Positions 1 through 12,203 are shown, numbered from the stretch's first letter. The stretch is 64,000 bases of DNA from Agelas oroides (GCA_949130485.1 OX422185.1:3835115-3899114); one strand, 5' to 3'. Program-made: numbers and translations. The notes: generated by a model not told the origin, from the sequence alone.

Positions 1-1021
1 CCATATGACTTCTTAAGCAAGTGGCACTCAGTAATATGTGACAATGAGATGTTCTTTTACTTCAGGGCCTGTGATAGCAGTACACATTGCAGCTATACTT
101 AATTTGTGCTGATCCTAGCTTGATAAACAGTTCTGGTAAGTTTTAATCTCCTAATGCCACTACTGACGTCAAAAGGTTTTCTTCTTTGTTGGTTTGTTTT
201 CACTCGGGGTGCAATTTTTATTTTGCTTGTTTGTTTGTTTGTTATTTTTTAAATTTTATTTTTCATTTCTTTTTTATTTATTTGGTGTGTGTGTGTGTGT
301 GTTGGGGGGGGGGGGGGATCATGATGTCTGTGACTGCAGTATGTATACAGTGCTTACTAATTATTAATAACCAACCCAGTGCTGATCCAAGAAATTATTT
401 GCAGCATCGTTCATGATACATTTACCGTCCAGGAGCACCTAGCAGCACTGTACTTACAGCTAAGTTGTGGAAGAGCACTATAACAAAATATCCAGTTAGG
501 TATGCAGAATTAACAGTCGCTGATGGTAATTTACTGCTGCTTATCAAACGTCATTTTCACCTACCAGCAATCACTCACTACATTTGTAAGTTCCAAAACC
601 GTGGGAGTTAAAGTTGATGGATACAAGTTATTAAATTTTGTTAGAGTAATGCACAACTACTCTGAGGTGTTAATGGTTCACAGTTTACAGGTTATCTGAT
701 TGCTTCAAGTTTCTATAGTGTAATTACTTCACTAAGATCCTTTGATGTTAATGGTAGACAGTTTATGAACATTATGCTATAATAATGTGTTTCTAAGGTC
801 TCCTGATGTTTAGGGTATGATGTATAAATACCTTTCAAAGGTCTTTGAGTGGTTCAATGATAGCATAGTACTTGTTGTTTTGTGAAAAGTACATTAGCTA
901 TCACATACAGTCGTGCATGAATTAGTGTAGGTGTGTGATAGTAATCATTAGGTATTTCAGAATGCATCATTTCATGCGAGTCCTTTTTTACTTTAAGCAG
1001 GAGCACGTTGGGCCAAGTACA
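1..1021. other. Upstream region of ANK-TM-1
   Basis: No coding exon could be supported here. The stretch holds a T-rich tract near 190-280, a (GT)n run and a run of about 15 G at 302-317. The last ~130 bases resemble the sequence just upstream of the second ankyrin gene (58230-58362): both share a 'catgaattagtg' block, an acceptor-like pyrimidine/AG site and then the ATG-GGT-AAC start. This suggests the two genes and their promoters came from one duplication. A 5' UTR intron ending near 1000 is possible. Confidence 0.5.
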
Positions 1022-4000
1022 ATGGGTAACGGCTTTGGAAGAATGATAAAGGTATACAGCATGGTGTCTATAGTAGTGTGTGATTAAATTTACAAAAAAT
1101 TATGATGATGAACAACAGCTCAATGCAGCCTTTGACATTATTGATAGCTAAATATTTGTGTTCATTGTATGCAATGCACACTGTAAAAACATATAGGTTA
1201 CTTCAACCATATTTTGGTCATCTCAGTTGCATGCCTGTTGTGTGCGTGACACATTACAAACTTCAAAGGGATGCTTCCTATTTGAATCAAAGCTTAAGTG
1301 TAATTCAGAAGCTTCTCCCTCAGTTAGGATCTTCTTACAGAAAGCCTATAGCTATTTGGTTACATTCCTGGCATTTCGACCACAGTCATGCAACCAGGCA
1401 CTCCTCCAGGGACAGATGTGTAGGATCAAAGAAACACCAACCTCACCAGAAATGCTATAAGCCTTCTGAAAGGAGATACTAATTTAACAAAGGGAGAAGC
1501 TTCTCAACTACACTCTGATTCAGAATGAGATTGGTAGCCTTCCTTGAAGTTTGTAATGTATCACATACACAACAGGCATGCAACTGAGACGACCAAAATA
1601 TGGTTGAAGTAACCTATATGTTTTTACAGTGCAAGAGTGTGATTAAATAGACTATGTATTAAGTGTCCTTGTTTTGGGCATTGTAGCGAAAGAGGGGTTA
1701 TTTGAATGCATGACACATGAACTGGACAATTAGTATTTGGCCACCTATGATGTCTCTCTCCCTGCCAATCCTCATCCCATGTTTTGTGCACATGTCCATA
1801 GCCTTTCGAGAAAAAAAGGAACAGGATACAGTCAGCATTCAATCCCTTGTTTTCTCCCAAAAACGGAGATGTAGCTAATTACACTTTCAATATAGTCTCT
1901 GAGTCAAGAGTTTGTATCAATGATAACTTCTTATCTGTTTTTCTCCCACTTGCTATGTACCGGGTATTGTGAAATGGTGCATTTGTACAACTCAGGAAGT
2001 AAGTTGTCATTATAGTTCGACATAATTATTTGAAAGTACATGGTCAGACTGCTTCTTTTATTGTGTTTTGAAGAAGACAAAAGTGTGTCAAACCTACATA
2101 TAATGAAGAGCACTGAAGTGCTTAACCCTCGGCAAGTAGTATTAAATGCTGGATTTTTTTTGCTTTTTGGCCCACTGTAAGTTCAAAGTTCAAGGTTCAA
2201 AGTTCATTCATCTGTAACACGCCCAGTACGAGCAGACAGAATACAATAGCAAACCAGTATACATGCAGACACATATAATTAGTCATTGTAACAGTCTGCA
2301 CTCTGAGGCTGTCACGTCGAGAGGAAAAACAGAGGATCTGATGAATGGCAATATGAACTGTGGCATGGCCACCACAGACAAGACAGCATTGCTTCCGCCA
2401 TCACCCTGGACCACATACGTAAAAGATGATCCATTGGCCATTCATTCTGTCCAACAAGGAAGGTGGACACAGTAGAACAGTTAAGCAGACTGAAGGGGTC
2501 TTTGTCAATGGCTCTGCCCACTTCCTGGAATTGATAACCTGGTCAGAGTCTTATTTCACACTCTTTCTTGGGACCAATTCAGTCTTGGTGTGCTAAAAAC
2601 TTGTTGCTGGAGCTGCCACCTCCATTGTCACAATTATCCAGAGCTGCCACCTCTTTCGTCTGGCCACTTGGTTGCCGTTGGAAGCGGTTCCCTTGATTTT
2701 TACCAGCTTCAACGCAGACGGACGACAAGAGTACCAGCACTCGTTACCATGCACCCTTGCCCGTTCACCCATAGTGCTTGGGATGGGTAACCACTGGCGC
2801 AAATCAACAAGAACTCCCCTCACAGGCAACTGCGTTCAGGTCGCCATTTTCTATTCACATGAGTTTGTTTACAACGAACAACGAGGTACGAAACTGTGAC
2901 ATTAAAGGAGCCACCGCATGTGACATTAAAGGACATTAAAGGAGCCACCGCATGTGCGCCGAGGGTTAATAAACATGATCAGAGTGGGGACTGTTAGCAT
3001 GGGCATGATCACACCGAATCATTAGGAGGAATAGTACAATGGAATATTATATGCAGCACACTGTATATAAGAAAGGAAATGTTACTTTTATGTACAACAG
3101 TTTTCGTACCTCTTGTCTGCATCATTCAACACATTGGAGTCCTAGTGGCTCCTTTAATGTCGTGGAATATGTACTCTGCCAACAGAATGGCTCAATAATG
3201 CAGACAACAGTACATAGAGCCTTAATACTGCATCCAACTATGTTTTTTGATGACCAATTGTCTCTCTGTTTTTCCACTATATACTGTGCTGTGAAATGGG
3301 GCATTCATTTCTACTCAGCTGTTCTACAGTGTTGATGAACAAGTGAGTGAGAGAGAAAATACAGAGAGCACAGAATGCTAGACATGCGATTCAAACAGAA
3401 CTGTGAGCATGATCATGATCACAATTCATTGTGACGTACAGCAATATAGAATTACTAGCATTTGTGAAAGTCATATACGATTGACGCATTCAATTGCTAC
3501 AAGAAAGATATGCTTCTCACTTGCATATCCTACCTACAACTGACTGACAGATGTAACAGCAATATGGAATTATAGCATTTGTGCAGTAGCTGCAGTATAC
3601 ATAAACCTTAAATTTATGACTGCATCCCTGGCACTTACGTATATTGTCAATCACTTGTCTCTCTGTTTACCCCCTATTACACTGTGAATTGATGTATTCA
3701 CTTCTACTCAGCTGGTAAGTTACTGACATACATGTACATATTTGTATTTGTAATTATACGCATGCATACTGCATTCTATGCATGAGATAGCAATCCCTAT
3801 CTCCAAGTCACCCCAGTGCAGCAGCTGTACTGAGGCCTGGTATTGGCCGAAATGCATCCTGCCCAGTGGGTGACTTTGCATGACACCTAGGCCTTTTTTT
3901 TTTAGGGAGATGTGGTTAATTAATTTTTCATGCAACCATAAAAAGCTAAGCAGAAAATGTCTTTGTGTCTCAAATGCATGTCTGTCATCCTTTCCGGGCA

Positions 4001-7000
4001 CATTGCATGGTACATGACACCAAAATTAATTCATAAATACATTGAGACACATTTCACTGTGAAGAAGCATCAACAAGAGGTTTTCCTCGTAAGAAATCCA
4101 TCACCCCCTACTCAATTACACTGTTCTGCTCTTCAGTGACACTAAGGCACACAATCGACAGTGTAGAGTGTGAAGTCACATACGGTCGATGCGTTCAACT
4201 GCTACAAGATAGATATGCTTCTCGCTTGCATGTCCTACCTACAACTGCATGACTGACAGATTCAAGCAATCTTAGAACAGTGTAGTTGATGTCTTGATTA
4301 TACATGGCAGCTGAAAGTAAAGCATGATTTGGTTAATGTTTCAAAATATTTTCTTCTCTCTACTAGAATATTTGCCTGCGGAATGCAATTAGAGATAGCA
4401 ATCTGGAGAAAGTGAAAAGCTATATTAAGCAAGGAGCTGATATTGACAGCAGAGATGAAAATGGGGTAATTTTACACCGTATGAAAATATCTACTGATAG
4501 TAAAGTAGTACTGTAGATCTTTAGTCTTCTTAGGCCACCACACAACAACTTGTGTGTGTGGGGAGGGGGGTGGAGGCAGGGGAGAACGTGCATGGCAACA
4601 GGACCAGGACTGGAATAGATCGTTGATTTGCCATTTTACTGAAGCATTCCAGAAAGCACCCTGTACTCACTGTTTATTTATACTTTAGGTGGAGTGATTG
4701 AACAATTTTGAAGCTTATTTACTATGAATGTGTCTTTATCCATGGAAATTTTAATGGGACAGTAAGTGTGAAATAGCTTTCACATGAAGTTTCATAGTTT
4801 AATTTTCATGATTTGCGATAGTATGGAGCATAATATGTACTGAATCATACCTACAACTCAACTGACAACCCTCCATGAGTGAGTCACTACAACTACACTT
4901 TGAAATATGATGCTTTGATAAAAGCTGACTCTCTCACAGGTGTTCATTAGTGGTTACTATATCTGCAAGATCATGGTTGCTTGGTAAGTGTGACTATGCT
5001 AGATTAGTACTGCTGATTTGAGCTTGCTATGTTGCTTAGTGAGCCAAAATTAAAAGATTTCTTAATCAGAGATTTCTGAGCTCCAAAACAGTGTAATATG
5101 TACACTGATATATTAAGTTTTAAGGTAAGTCGTTTTTCTCCATTATAATTAAGAACGAACTCCCATGTGCATAGCCACGTTTAGAGATTAGCACAAAATG
5201 ATGATACTAAATTTAATGATCTCTAGCAGTTGTGACCCCTTCACAGATGTTCAGTGGTTACTAACTGCAAGATCCTGGTTGTAAGATGGTCTGGGAAGCT
5301 TCCCCTCTGGTTGTTTTATGCAATTAGCAAAATATACAGTACATAACCACTGTCTCTTAAGCTTGTCTAGCTGCGACCAAGGTAACCACTCATTAAAACG
5401 ACCGATTTGTTATTGCAGCCATTTTTAACTGACTTGTTCAGCATGAAATGCATCTTAAACAATTTGCTGTGGAATATCATTATTTCATGTTTGATTTAGG
5501 CAAACTTTTTTCTCTCTACCAGATGACTCCCTTGCATTTGGTAGCTGAAAGAGGCTGCATTAGAATAGTGAGATACCTAGTCGAGCAAGGAGCCAAGATC
5601 AACATTCGAGATAAAAATGGGGTAAGTGTGACTATGCTAGATTAGTACTGCTGATTTGAGCTTGCTATGTTGCTTAGTGAGCCAAAATTAAAAGATTTCT
5701 TAATCAGAGATTTCTGAGCTCCAAAACAGTGTAATATGTACACTGATATATTAAGTTTTAAGTAAGTCGTTTTTCTCCATTATAATTAAGAACGAACTCC
5801 CATGTGCATAGCCACGTTTAGAGATTATGATGATACAAAATTTAATGATCTCTACCTTCAGATCAGAAAAGATCCAGGGGCATAGGGAGTTTTCAGAAAC
5901 CTCCTCAGAGTGGAACCAAAACTGTTTATAGCAAGAACCACAACTACTTAAGTTTGCAAAACTTAGTTGTTGTGTTTGAGCAGTATCAAACCAGTGCTAC
6001 TCTTCAAACTGATTTGATCAAAATCCACTAGGAGAGCAGGAACCTTCTGCTACCTAGTGGTCAGTGGTATGTGTAGTAAACAGTTGGCTGTTTTATCATA
6101 GGCCATCAAATTGTTGACTTTCTCAATGTTATGTACATACACTTTAGATGAAAACAAAATGCTAGGAGAGGCTATCATCATCTTTTTTCTTTATGTTTCG
6201 ATTTGTTTACAAGTGAAATTACTAAACCTACACTGCTATGTAAGGTGTGGAGTTTACTTTTCTCTTTGGCACAACGAAAAGTCAATAGTTGTGCAATTTG
6301 GCCCACGCATACATAATTATGATTACTCTACAATACTTGTCTGCCAAGAAGTCAATCAGTTTGAACAAAACAACTGGTTTTTCAGCATAAGTTTAGGTAC
6401 GTAGTTCCCACAATGTGATTGTAGGATGACTACGTACAGCTCCATCACAAATAGTAAAATGGAGTCTCTTAGGAAATCAGTTAATCACTTGCTTTCTTTC
6501 TGTCTGCTGTGTCATGTGTTTGTTTCTCTCCATCAGAGGTCTCCCAAAAATCTGGCAGATGAAAAAGATCATCAGCAAATAGCAGCATATCTAGGTATAG
6601 GGTAGCTGCATAATAATGAATTCTCAGGGGTGCAGGACAATCAATTGTTTAGAATTTGTGCAACAAATAAAAGGTGGTTTGCTAGTATCACATTCAGTGC
6701 TGGGAAAATGGTGGCTTTGTGTTTGAGGGATTGAGCAATGGAACTCTGCCACAAACAGTCACCAAAAAACTGTGTTGCTAATCTTAGTGTCCCCCTTAGT
6801 CCATGCATAGTTGTTCTTCCAAATTTCAAATCTTGAGAAGCTGACTAAGAAAGTAAAACACCTGAAACCTAGCCTTCTTCCCAGGCCTTCCCTTTTTGTT
6901 TAGGCACGACACTCAAATAGCTATCTGTTTAGTATTGCAGCTGTTCAGCTTCTGATATAAGAGAAAAATAATTTTTATGCTAATGCATACACATAGTGTA

Positions 7001-9157
7001 CTTGTTACCCAGCTGATGGTACTTCTCTCCAAACTTTTCCAGCATCCCGAAGTCCACCTGTGACTGATGGTGATGAGCCCAGCGCAAGTAAGAAAATTTC
7101 AGGTAACTGTACTTTTTTTTTTTAATTTTCAGTCTTGTAGTCATTTGTACTGTGATGGTAAACAGCTGTATTGTCTGTGCGTCAACTGAGCTTCTGATGT
7201 AAGGGAAAATTTATTTATGCTAGGCATACACAGTGTACTTGGTACCCAAACACACAAAACTGCTGACGATACTTCTCTCCAAACTTTTCAAGCATCCCGA
7301 AGGCCACCTGTGACAGATGGTGATGAGCCACAAGCAAGTAAGCAAATTTCAGGAAACTGTAGTTCTTGAAGTTTTAGTGTTTTAGTCATTTGTACTGCGA
7401 TGGTAAACAGCTGTATTGTCTGTGTGTCACCTACATGCCAAGTGACAACTGAGGTCCATGATAGTGTGATGCCGGTAAGATTACTGAACTTGCCTTGCTT
7501 GTACTCTATCGCAAATTGCAAGACTATTTTATGGTAAAATAATTATTGACAGTATGTGTCACCTACATGCCAAGTGACAACTGAGGTCCATGATAGTGTG
7601 ATGCCGGTAAGATTACTGAACTTGCCTTGCTTGTACTCTATCGCAAATTGCAAGACTATTTTATGGTAAAATAATTATTGAAGCACTGATGCGCTAATAA
7701 ATTGACAACATTGGAGTAGTGATGGTACACAAGTATGCCCTAATGACACTGAGATATGTCTCCATAAGCACTCCATGTAAAAACTTCACATGCAGTTGAA
7801 CTTATTGTTTATAAGCCACAATGAAGCATTATTTGTGTAGCTAAAATAGAAGTTGTCATGGAATTATTGGCACTTCCAGGCCCAAAGGATAATTATTGTA
7901 AATATACAAGGTTTGTGGTGGTGGGAGGGACAAAACTGTGTCGTTTTACTACAGTTGATGAATCTTCAGTGGCTGCTAGGTTTAGGTTTGCCATCATTAT
8001 TCAGGCCACTATAGTCTAGTTGTGTAGCTTTGTGTTGTCACCGGTCGTGAAGTAGGTATATATAGAAAGGATACCATTCAGACCAAGAGAGGTGTGTCTC
8101 TAGGAGCAGGAGACAGGAGTATTGCTCAAGTTACTTTGAGTGACGATGGACTATCATCTTTAACAGATAGTATTCTGGAACACACGTTGACCTTAGGACC
8201 ATAATCGGATGGCATTCTGTGTATGGGTGAGAGAGGCCATTAAAGTCACTGAAGGTGTCAGGGTGCCTGGGTGACTGCAGATGCCTAGTAGAATGAATGA
8301 AGCTTTCCTTACTGTCACATATTGTGGTTAATGTGACTATGAATATGATGTTGACTGAAAATTTGAGTACTATGACTGCAGTAAAGACTTCCAATGATTC
8401 TGACTTTTCTCACAACTACAGATCGTAACTGGAAGGCCATCCTCTTTATCATACTGGTACTGCTCATATTTGGGTGGTGGTTATTTTACGGTGAGAATAA
8501 ACTACAACATAGATTATAGTTTTGGGTAATGAATGCATGTCAGTATTTACTACACAAATGTGTGTAATAATGATTTGTGTGAACACTCCATATACATGTT
8601 GCATAATTATGTATACTAGTTCATGCCTATTGATCTTCTATAGTATCCATTTATAAGTATGTATCGTTTGCCCATAATTCACATTTGGCATACTACCTGC
8701 ATACGTGCAATGTGCATATTATACAATGTCATAACATAACTGCATGTGTGTTGTTACGAGAATAAATCTACATGGGCCAGAGTGAAATATATTATAGTGA
8801 TTCATTTCACTCATGTGCTGTGGTGTAAATTTCTCTCACTTTTAGCTCACGAAATAACTGGCCATATTTCCACTTTGACCAATGCAGTATGTTGTATCTG
8901 TGACTTTGACAGGAGAGGAAAAGGAAGGGGGGGTCAAGTCTATTCCCATACCCTGGCTATTTAATATGTACTTCATCTTCCACCAAAGTTTCAGATCAAG
9001 CTCCTTACAAGACCTGTAGTAAAAGTTTATTTTGTTTTATACACTACTTTTCAATATCACTTATGAACTTCACCATGCAGGTGCTCACACTCCATGGTCA
9101 CTGCCAGGACGCGATAACAGTATGGATTCAGACAGACCTCCTTCAGAAGAACTGTAG
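1022..9157 (+). CDS. Ankyrin-repeat single-pass membrane protein (ANK-TM-1)
   Basis: Eight exons are read by eye: 1022-1051, 4367-4465, 5523-5621, 6537-6594, 7043-7087, 7293-7337, 8422-8490 and 9081-9157, all with GT-AG borders and a continuous frame (about 173 aa). The start MGNGFGRMIK fits an N-myristoylation site (Gly2). Exons 2 and 3 are each exactly 99 bases and each encodes one 33-residue ankyrin repeat (ending DENG and DKNG, with TPLHL at the start of exon 3). Exon 4 is a partial repeat. Exons 5 and 6 are near-identical 45-base copies encoding a Pro/Asp-rich stalk (SRSPPVTDGDEP). Exon 7 encodes one hydrophobic helix (AILFIILVLLIFGWW) and exon 8 a short tail ending PSEEL. From the stalk on, all junctions are phase 1. 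The protein probably binds partners through the ankyrin repeats under the membrane. Intron 1 (3.3 kb) holds two transposons. Undetected extra exons are possible. Paralogue at 58363-63900. Confidence 0.72.
1179..1631. mobile_element. CACTG-ended MITE with ~95-bp terminal inverted repeats
   Basis: The left arm starts CACTGTAAAAAC at 1179 and runs about 95 bases. Its reverse complement ends at 1631 with only a few mismatches. The inner arms also pair (aagcttctccct with agggagaagctt). A 2-bp CA flanks both sides. The termini resemble those of the 1.5 kb element at 25686-27217. CACTG ends with 2-3 bp target duplications are typical of animal EnSpm/CACTA elements. No transposase is encoded, so it is non-autonomous. 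Confidence 0.8.
2126..2965. mobile_element. piggyBac-like non-autonomous element, TTAA target site
   Basis: The ends are CCCTCGGC at 2126 and GCCGAGGG ending at 2965, each directly flanked by TTAA (2122-2125 and 2966-2969). TTAA duplication plus CCC-starting inverted repeats is the piggyBac signature. The 840-bp interior has only short broken reading frames and I could not recognise transposase in any of them. A direct repeat, 'acattaaaggagccaccgcatgtg', occurs twice just inside the right end. It sits in intron 1 of ANK-TM-1. Confidence 0.75.
3160..4270. repeat. Intronic direct repeats
   Basis: Two blocks recur within intron 1. One, beginning 'agtcatatacgattgacgcattcaa', lies at about 3469-3555 and again at 4176-4266. 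The other, running from 'acata..cctta' to 'cttctactcagctgg', lies at about 3210-3333 and 3598-3716. A third copy of the second block is in intron 1 of ANK-TM-2 (about 59118-59232), so the block predates the gene duplication. No exon was recognised in it. Confidence 0.6.
4983..5228. repeat. Direct repeat copy 1 (copy 2 at 5621-5856)
   Basis: About 240 bases starting with the splice-donor sequence ggtaagtgtgactatgctag recur almost unchanged at 5621-5856, directly after the second ankyrin exon. The duplicate begins within one base of the exon/intron boundary, so a donor-like site now lies alone inside the intron without its exon. Confidence 0.8.
6930..7420. repeat. Tandem duplication carrying a 45-base exon
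   Basis: Two units of roughly 250 bases lie in tandem. Each contains 'cttctgat.taa', a 'cacagtgtacttg.tacc' block, the acceptor 'ctccaaactttt', the 45-base stalk exon (7043-7087 and 7293-7337), and the following 'tttgtactg.gatggtaaacagctg' intron sequence. The duplication lengthened the stalk of ANK-TM-1 by 15 residues without changing frame. Confidence 0.8.
7423..7681. repeat. Two-copy tandem repeat, period 132 bp
   Basis: The 127-base block starting tgtgtcacctacatgcc at 7423 recurs at 7555 with no difference seen by eye. Perfect identity indicates a recent duplication (or an assembly artefact). It lies in the intron before the transmembrane exon of ANK-TM-1. Confidence 0.9.
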
Positions 9158-10303
9158 ATTTTGTGTACACTCATCATCACTTTCACGTCATTTCACATAG
9201 GTCCCCATTTACATACACTAGTGGTTATACCAAGGTCCCGTATATTCTAAACGTGTTTTTTCATGCAGGAAACTGATTTAAGGTTGATTTCTCCTTGTGC
9301 TAGCTAGTGATGTTGCCATTCCTGTTTTGAAAATTCTTCTTCCTATAGAAGTTTGAGCACATGATACTATTGTATGACAGTAATACACATTTTGTCTAGA
9401 TAATCAGGATGCCTGTGACTGCAGTACATACTGTAGCAAGCAATTACTATATAAATGCGATAGCCACTTAGTACAAATAATTATTTCATATATGTCTATA
9501 GGAATTTTGTGATGGAGAAATTAAATCTTGCTTTTGAAGTACAGCATGTTTTAGTGCTGTACAGCATGTTTGAATGTACATCATGCTACGTCATACCTTC
9601 ACTTGGTTTACCCCACTTCTTCTGACAATTATGTCACTATGATGTTATTTAACCTGTAGATGTACCCTTATAGTTTCAAGACTTTTAGAAGATCAGATCA
9701 CTGATTCTAAGCCATTTCCAGGATGAGAAAATGAATTTTCCCTGCCATGGTCAAAAGTGTCAAGTTCAAATTCATGTACTATCATTAGTGCATGTAAGGG
9801 ATCATAGCTACACATCAAACACTAAGAACTATAGCTCTTTTTTTTTGGTATGTAGCTGATTTGCTATGATTCCTTACAGTATGATGTGTACAATAACTAG
9901 CAACAGTATCAGCAGTTGAAGAAAGGGTGTGTATGTGGGGTGTGTGGGGGGGGAGGGGAGAGGGGGAACGGGGAGGGGGTAGTAATGGCATTGTAAATTG
10001 AACTGAAGTAAAAAAAAATTATGTGTAAGCTGATACCTTACAACAACGTTATGTGTACCATGATTACAGACATTTTACTGCGAACTCAAACATCACTCAC
10101 TGGATATATCTTGCTAGCTATAGTTACTGATACCATAGTTGATCATGCAGCATCAGTGTGCATTCACAATAAAATGTGCATTTACTGTTTGATTACAGAG
10201 AAGGGGTTACTAACTTAGTCATAGACAGAAAACTAAAATACAGGAGCACGCGTGTGCAGAAACACAATATATAAACACTGCAAAAAGGGCATGGTTAAGG
10301 TAC
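9158..10303. other. Intergenic region with G-rich tract
   Basis: No gene was recognised. A very G-rich stretch at about 9926-9982, with several runs of four to eight G, could form a G-quadruplex on this strand. The rest is AT-rich sequence without clear repeats. Confidence 0.5.
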
Positions 10304-11463
10304 TTGAATGCGGTCAAAAAGTCAAAGAAAATTCTAAAAGGCCAGAATGCACAAGCTGATATTCCTTCACCAGGTTCACAGCCTCCCTCACCAGGTTCGC
10401 AGCCAGGTTCGCAGCCTCCCTCACCAGATCAGCAGCCTCATTTGCAGCCTCCCTCACCGAATCAGCAGCAGCCTCCCTCGACAGATCGACAGCTAATTCC
10501 CTCACCAGGCCCTTTGGTTTCCTACACTTCCTCAGATGAGTCAAATGGTTGTTCAGACCAGCTATTTGGTCCACGATGCTCAACACCATCCAAAGCAGTG
10601 GTATCTATTTCAGCACTCCATGTTTCCCCAATTTGGCACAAACCAGGCATACCTCACAAATCCAGTCTCAAGCCACGCCCCAAAGTCTCTTGTCGCACAC
10701 CAACCTCAACCCTTCCCCCAATCATCAGCAACACTGCCAAGTCACAACATCAACCCCACCTTCAACCTCAAGCCACACCTCCACAAATTGCCACACAAAT
10801 CATGCAGCCAAAAAGCTCCTGTTTCATCATAGGCAAATGAAAACAAAAAAAGGAGAAACGCCTCAAATCATCGTGGCTGACAAACATTGTGCCAAACAGG
10901 ACAATCCCACAACCAAGAAGTGGATCAAGAACTATGGACTCACATGGCGCCACAAGACAAATTCTAGACAGTAGCACCAAGTGGCTCGATGATGACTTGA
11001 TCAATGCAAGCCAGAAAATTCCGGCAAACAATTTGAGCACAAATTTGGTGGGGCAGGTTTCCACACAACTGCGAATGGTTTATGTGGGAACTACACAGTC
11101 GAAACAGAGGAATTTATCCGAATTATGCACAATGGATCAGACCACTGGCTTGTAATTACAACAATTGGAACGAAGCACCCAGAAGTACTTGTCTACGACA
11201 GTCTTTACGCAACAGTTGGAGATAATGTAAAATCTCAAATTGCAACCCTCCTATGCACACAAGACCGTGCAATTCAATTGAAGTTTGTAAACGTTGTGAA
11301 GCAGGCTGGGGGGTTTGACTTTGGCGTTTTTGCAATAGCATACGCCACAACACTTTGCCTGGGTGAAAGCCCTGGAAAATATAGCTTTCATCAAGCACAG
11401 ATGAGGAGCCATCTGAAGCAATGCCTAGAGAACGAACATTTCCCCAACCATCAAAGAACGTAG
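10304..11463 (+). pseudogene. Ulp1/C48-like cysteine protease, decayed copy
   Basis: The 5' half (10304-10840) is an open frame rich in Pro, Ser and Gln, with repeated PPSPGSQ-like units and no recognised fold. Downstream comes a Ulp1-type protease region. WLDDDLINASQ (about 10981-11013) matches the entry motif of the family, NGSDHWLVI (about 11128-11154) carries the catalytic His, VYDSL (about 11192) the Asp, and KQAGGFDFGVFA (about 11300-11333) is the Q..G.DCG.FA motif. The catalytic Cys is replaced by Phe. The first motif and the rest lie in different frames, with at least one more stop or shift between, so this is probably a dead copy. Such domains occur in many-copy families of marine invertebrates, often tied to DNA transposons. 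The source element was not identified. Confidence 0.62.
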
Positions 11464-11814
11464 ACAAACGGGCAACAACGTAAGATCTCAAGTCCACATA
11501 CCAGTATCTGATACTGCAGCTGCCGAATGCCAGCAACGAACCCAATGATCGAGTACCATTCCTGCCATGAGTGGTTTCATGTGGGCCTCTGCGTCACAGT
11601 GACTCCTAAACAAATGAAGGACAGAAAGTTTAAATGGAATTGTACTGCATGTTGCTGACTTTTTTGATTGTACCACGATACTTAACCGTTGCTATACTTA
11701 CACTCTAAATAAGGCACACTCAGAACAAAATAAGTTCCTTGAACTTGAAGGCTCAGTTTGATTTGTACTGCTAGTACTATGTAGCTACAAACTAACCTTT
11801 GCACAGTGGCAACA
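11464..11814. other. Intergenic, nothing recognised
   Basis: This spacer lies between the protease relic and the composite inverted-repeat element. I see no exon, repeat or RNA gene in it. Confidence 0.4.
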
Positions 11815-12162
11815 GTGGCTGTTCACCGTCGCGTCCCGGGAATTAGGAACCCGGGGTTTAGGCAGGTTAGAATTTCCGTGATCGTCCCGGTCGTCCCGGA
11901 AATTAGGTACGTGCATTTTCCCCCGAATCTCGTTATGTACAGACTTGCTCATGAGAAAAAAATTACGGGTTTACCCCAATTTAGATTTTAACCCTCTCCC
12001 TACGAGATTTAACTTAACCGAATTTCTGCCTACAAGCATGCATTCAGAGAGTATGCAGCACGTCAAGGGAGAAGAGAGCAAGTAAGCATGGTATCAGTAT
12101 AGTATTAAAACTAGTCAGTATTGAATATCAGAGAAGGGATGCATTTCTGGCAGCTGTGTAGC

Positions 12163-12203
12163 TAGTCTCGCAAGCCATACGAAGGGTGTGGCTTGCGAGA
12201 CTA
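12163..12203. mobile_element. 41-bp foldback element with 9-bp target duplication
   Basis: TAGTCTCGCAAGCC starts at 12163 and its reverse complement ends at 12203. CTGTGTAGC flanks both sides (12154-12162 and 12204-12212). The ends (TAG..CTA) and the duplication length match the longer TAGCCTCG foldbacks elsewhere in the window. The intact right arm of the host element lacks this insert. Confidence 0.75.

Noticed and set aside
2312-2829. Minus-strand frames as piggyBac transposase remnants
   Set aside because: Orientation and position would fit, but I could find neither the Cys-rich C-terminus nor the DDD core motifs.
8131-8394. 87-codon minus-strand open frame
   Set aside because: It lies in an intron of ANK-TM-1, has no recognised motif and no homologue in the paralogue.
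10314-10589. Minus-strand frame rich in Ala/Glu repeats
   Set aside because: Shadow of the Pro/Gln-repeat coding strand. The repeated codons produce the pattern.
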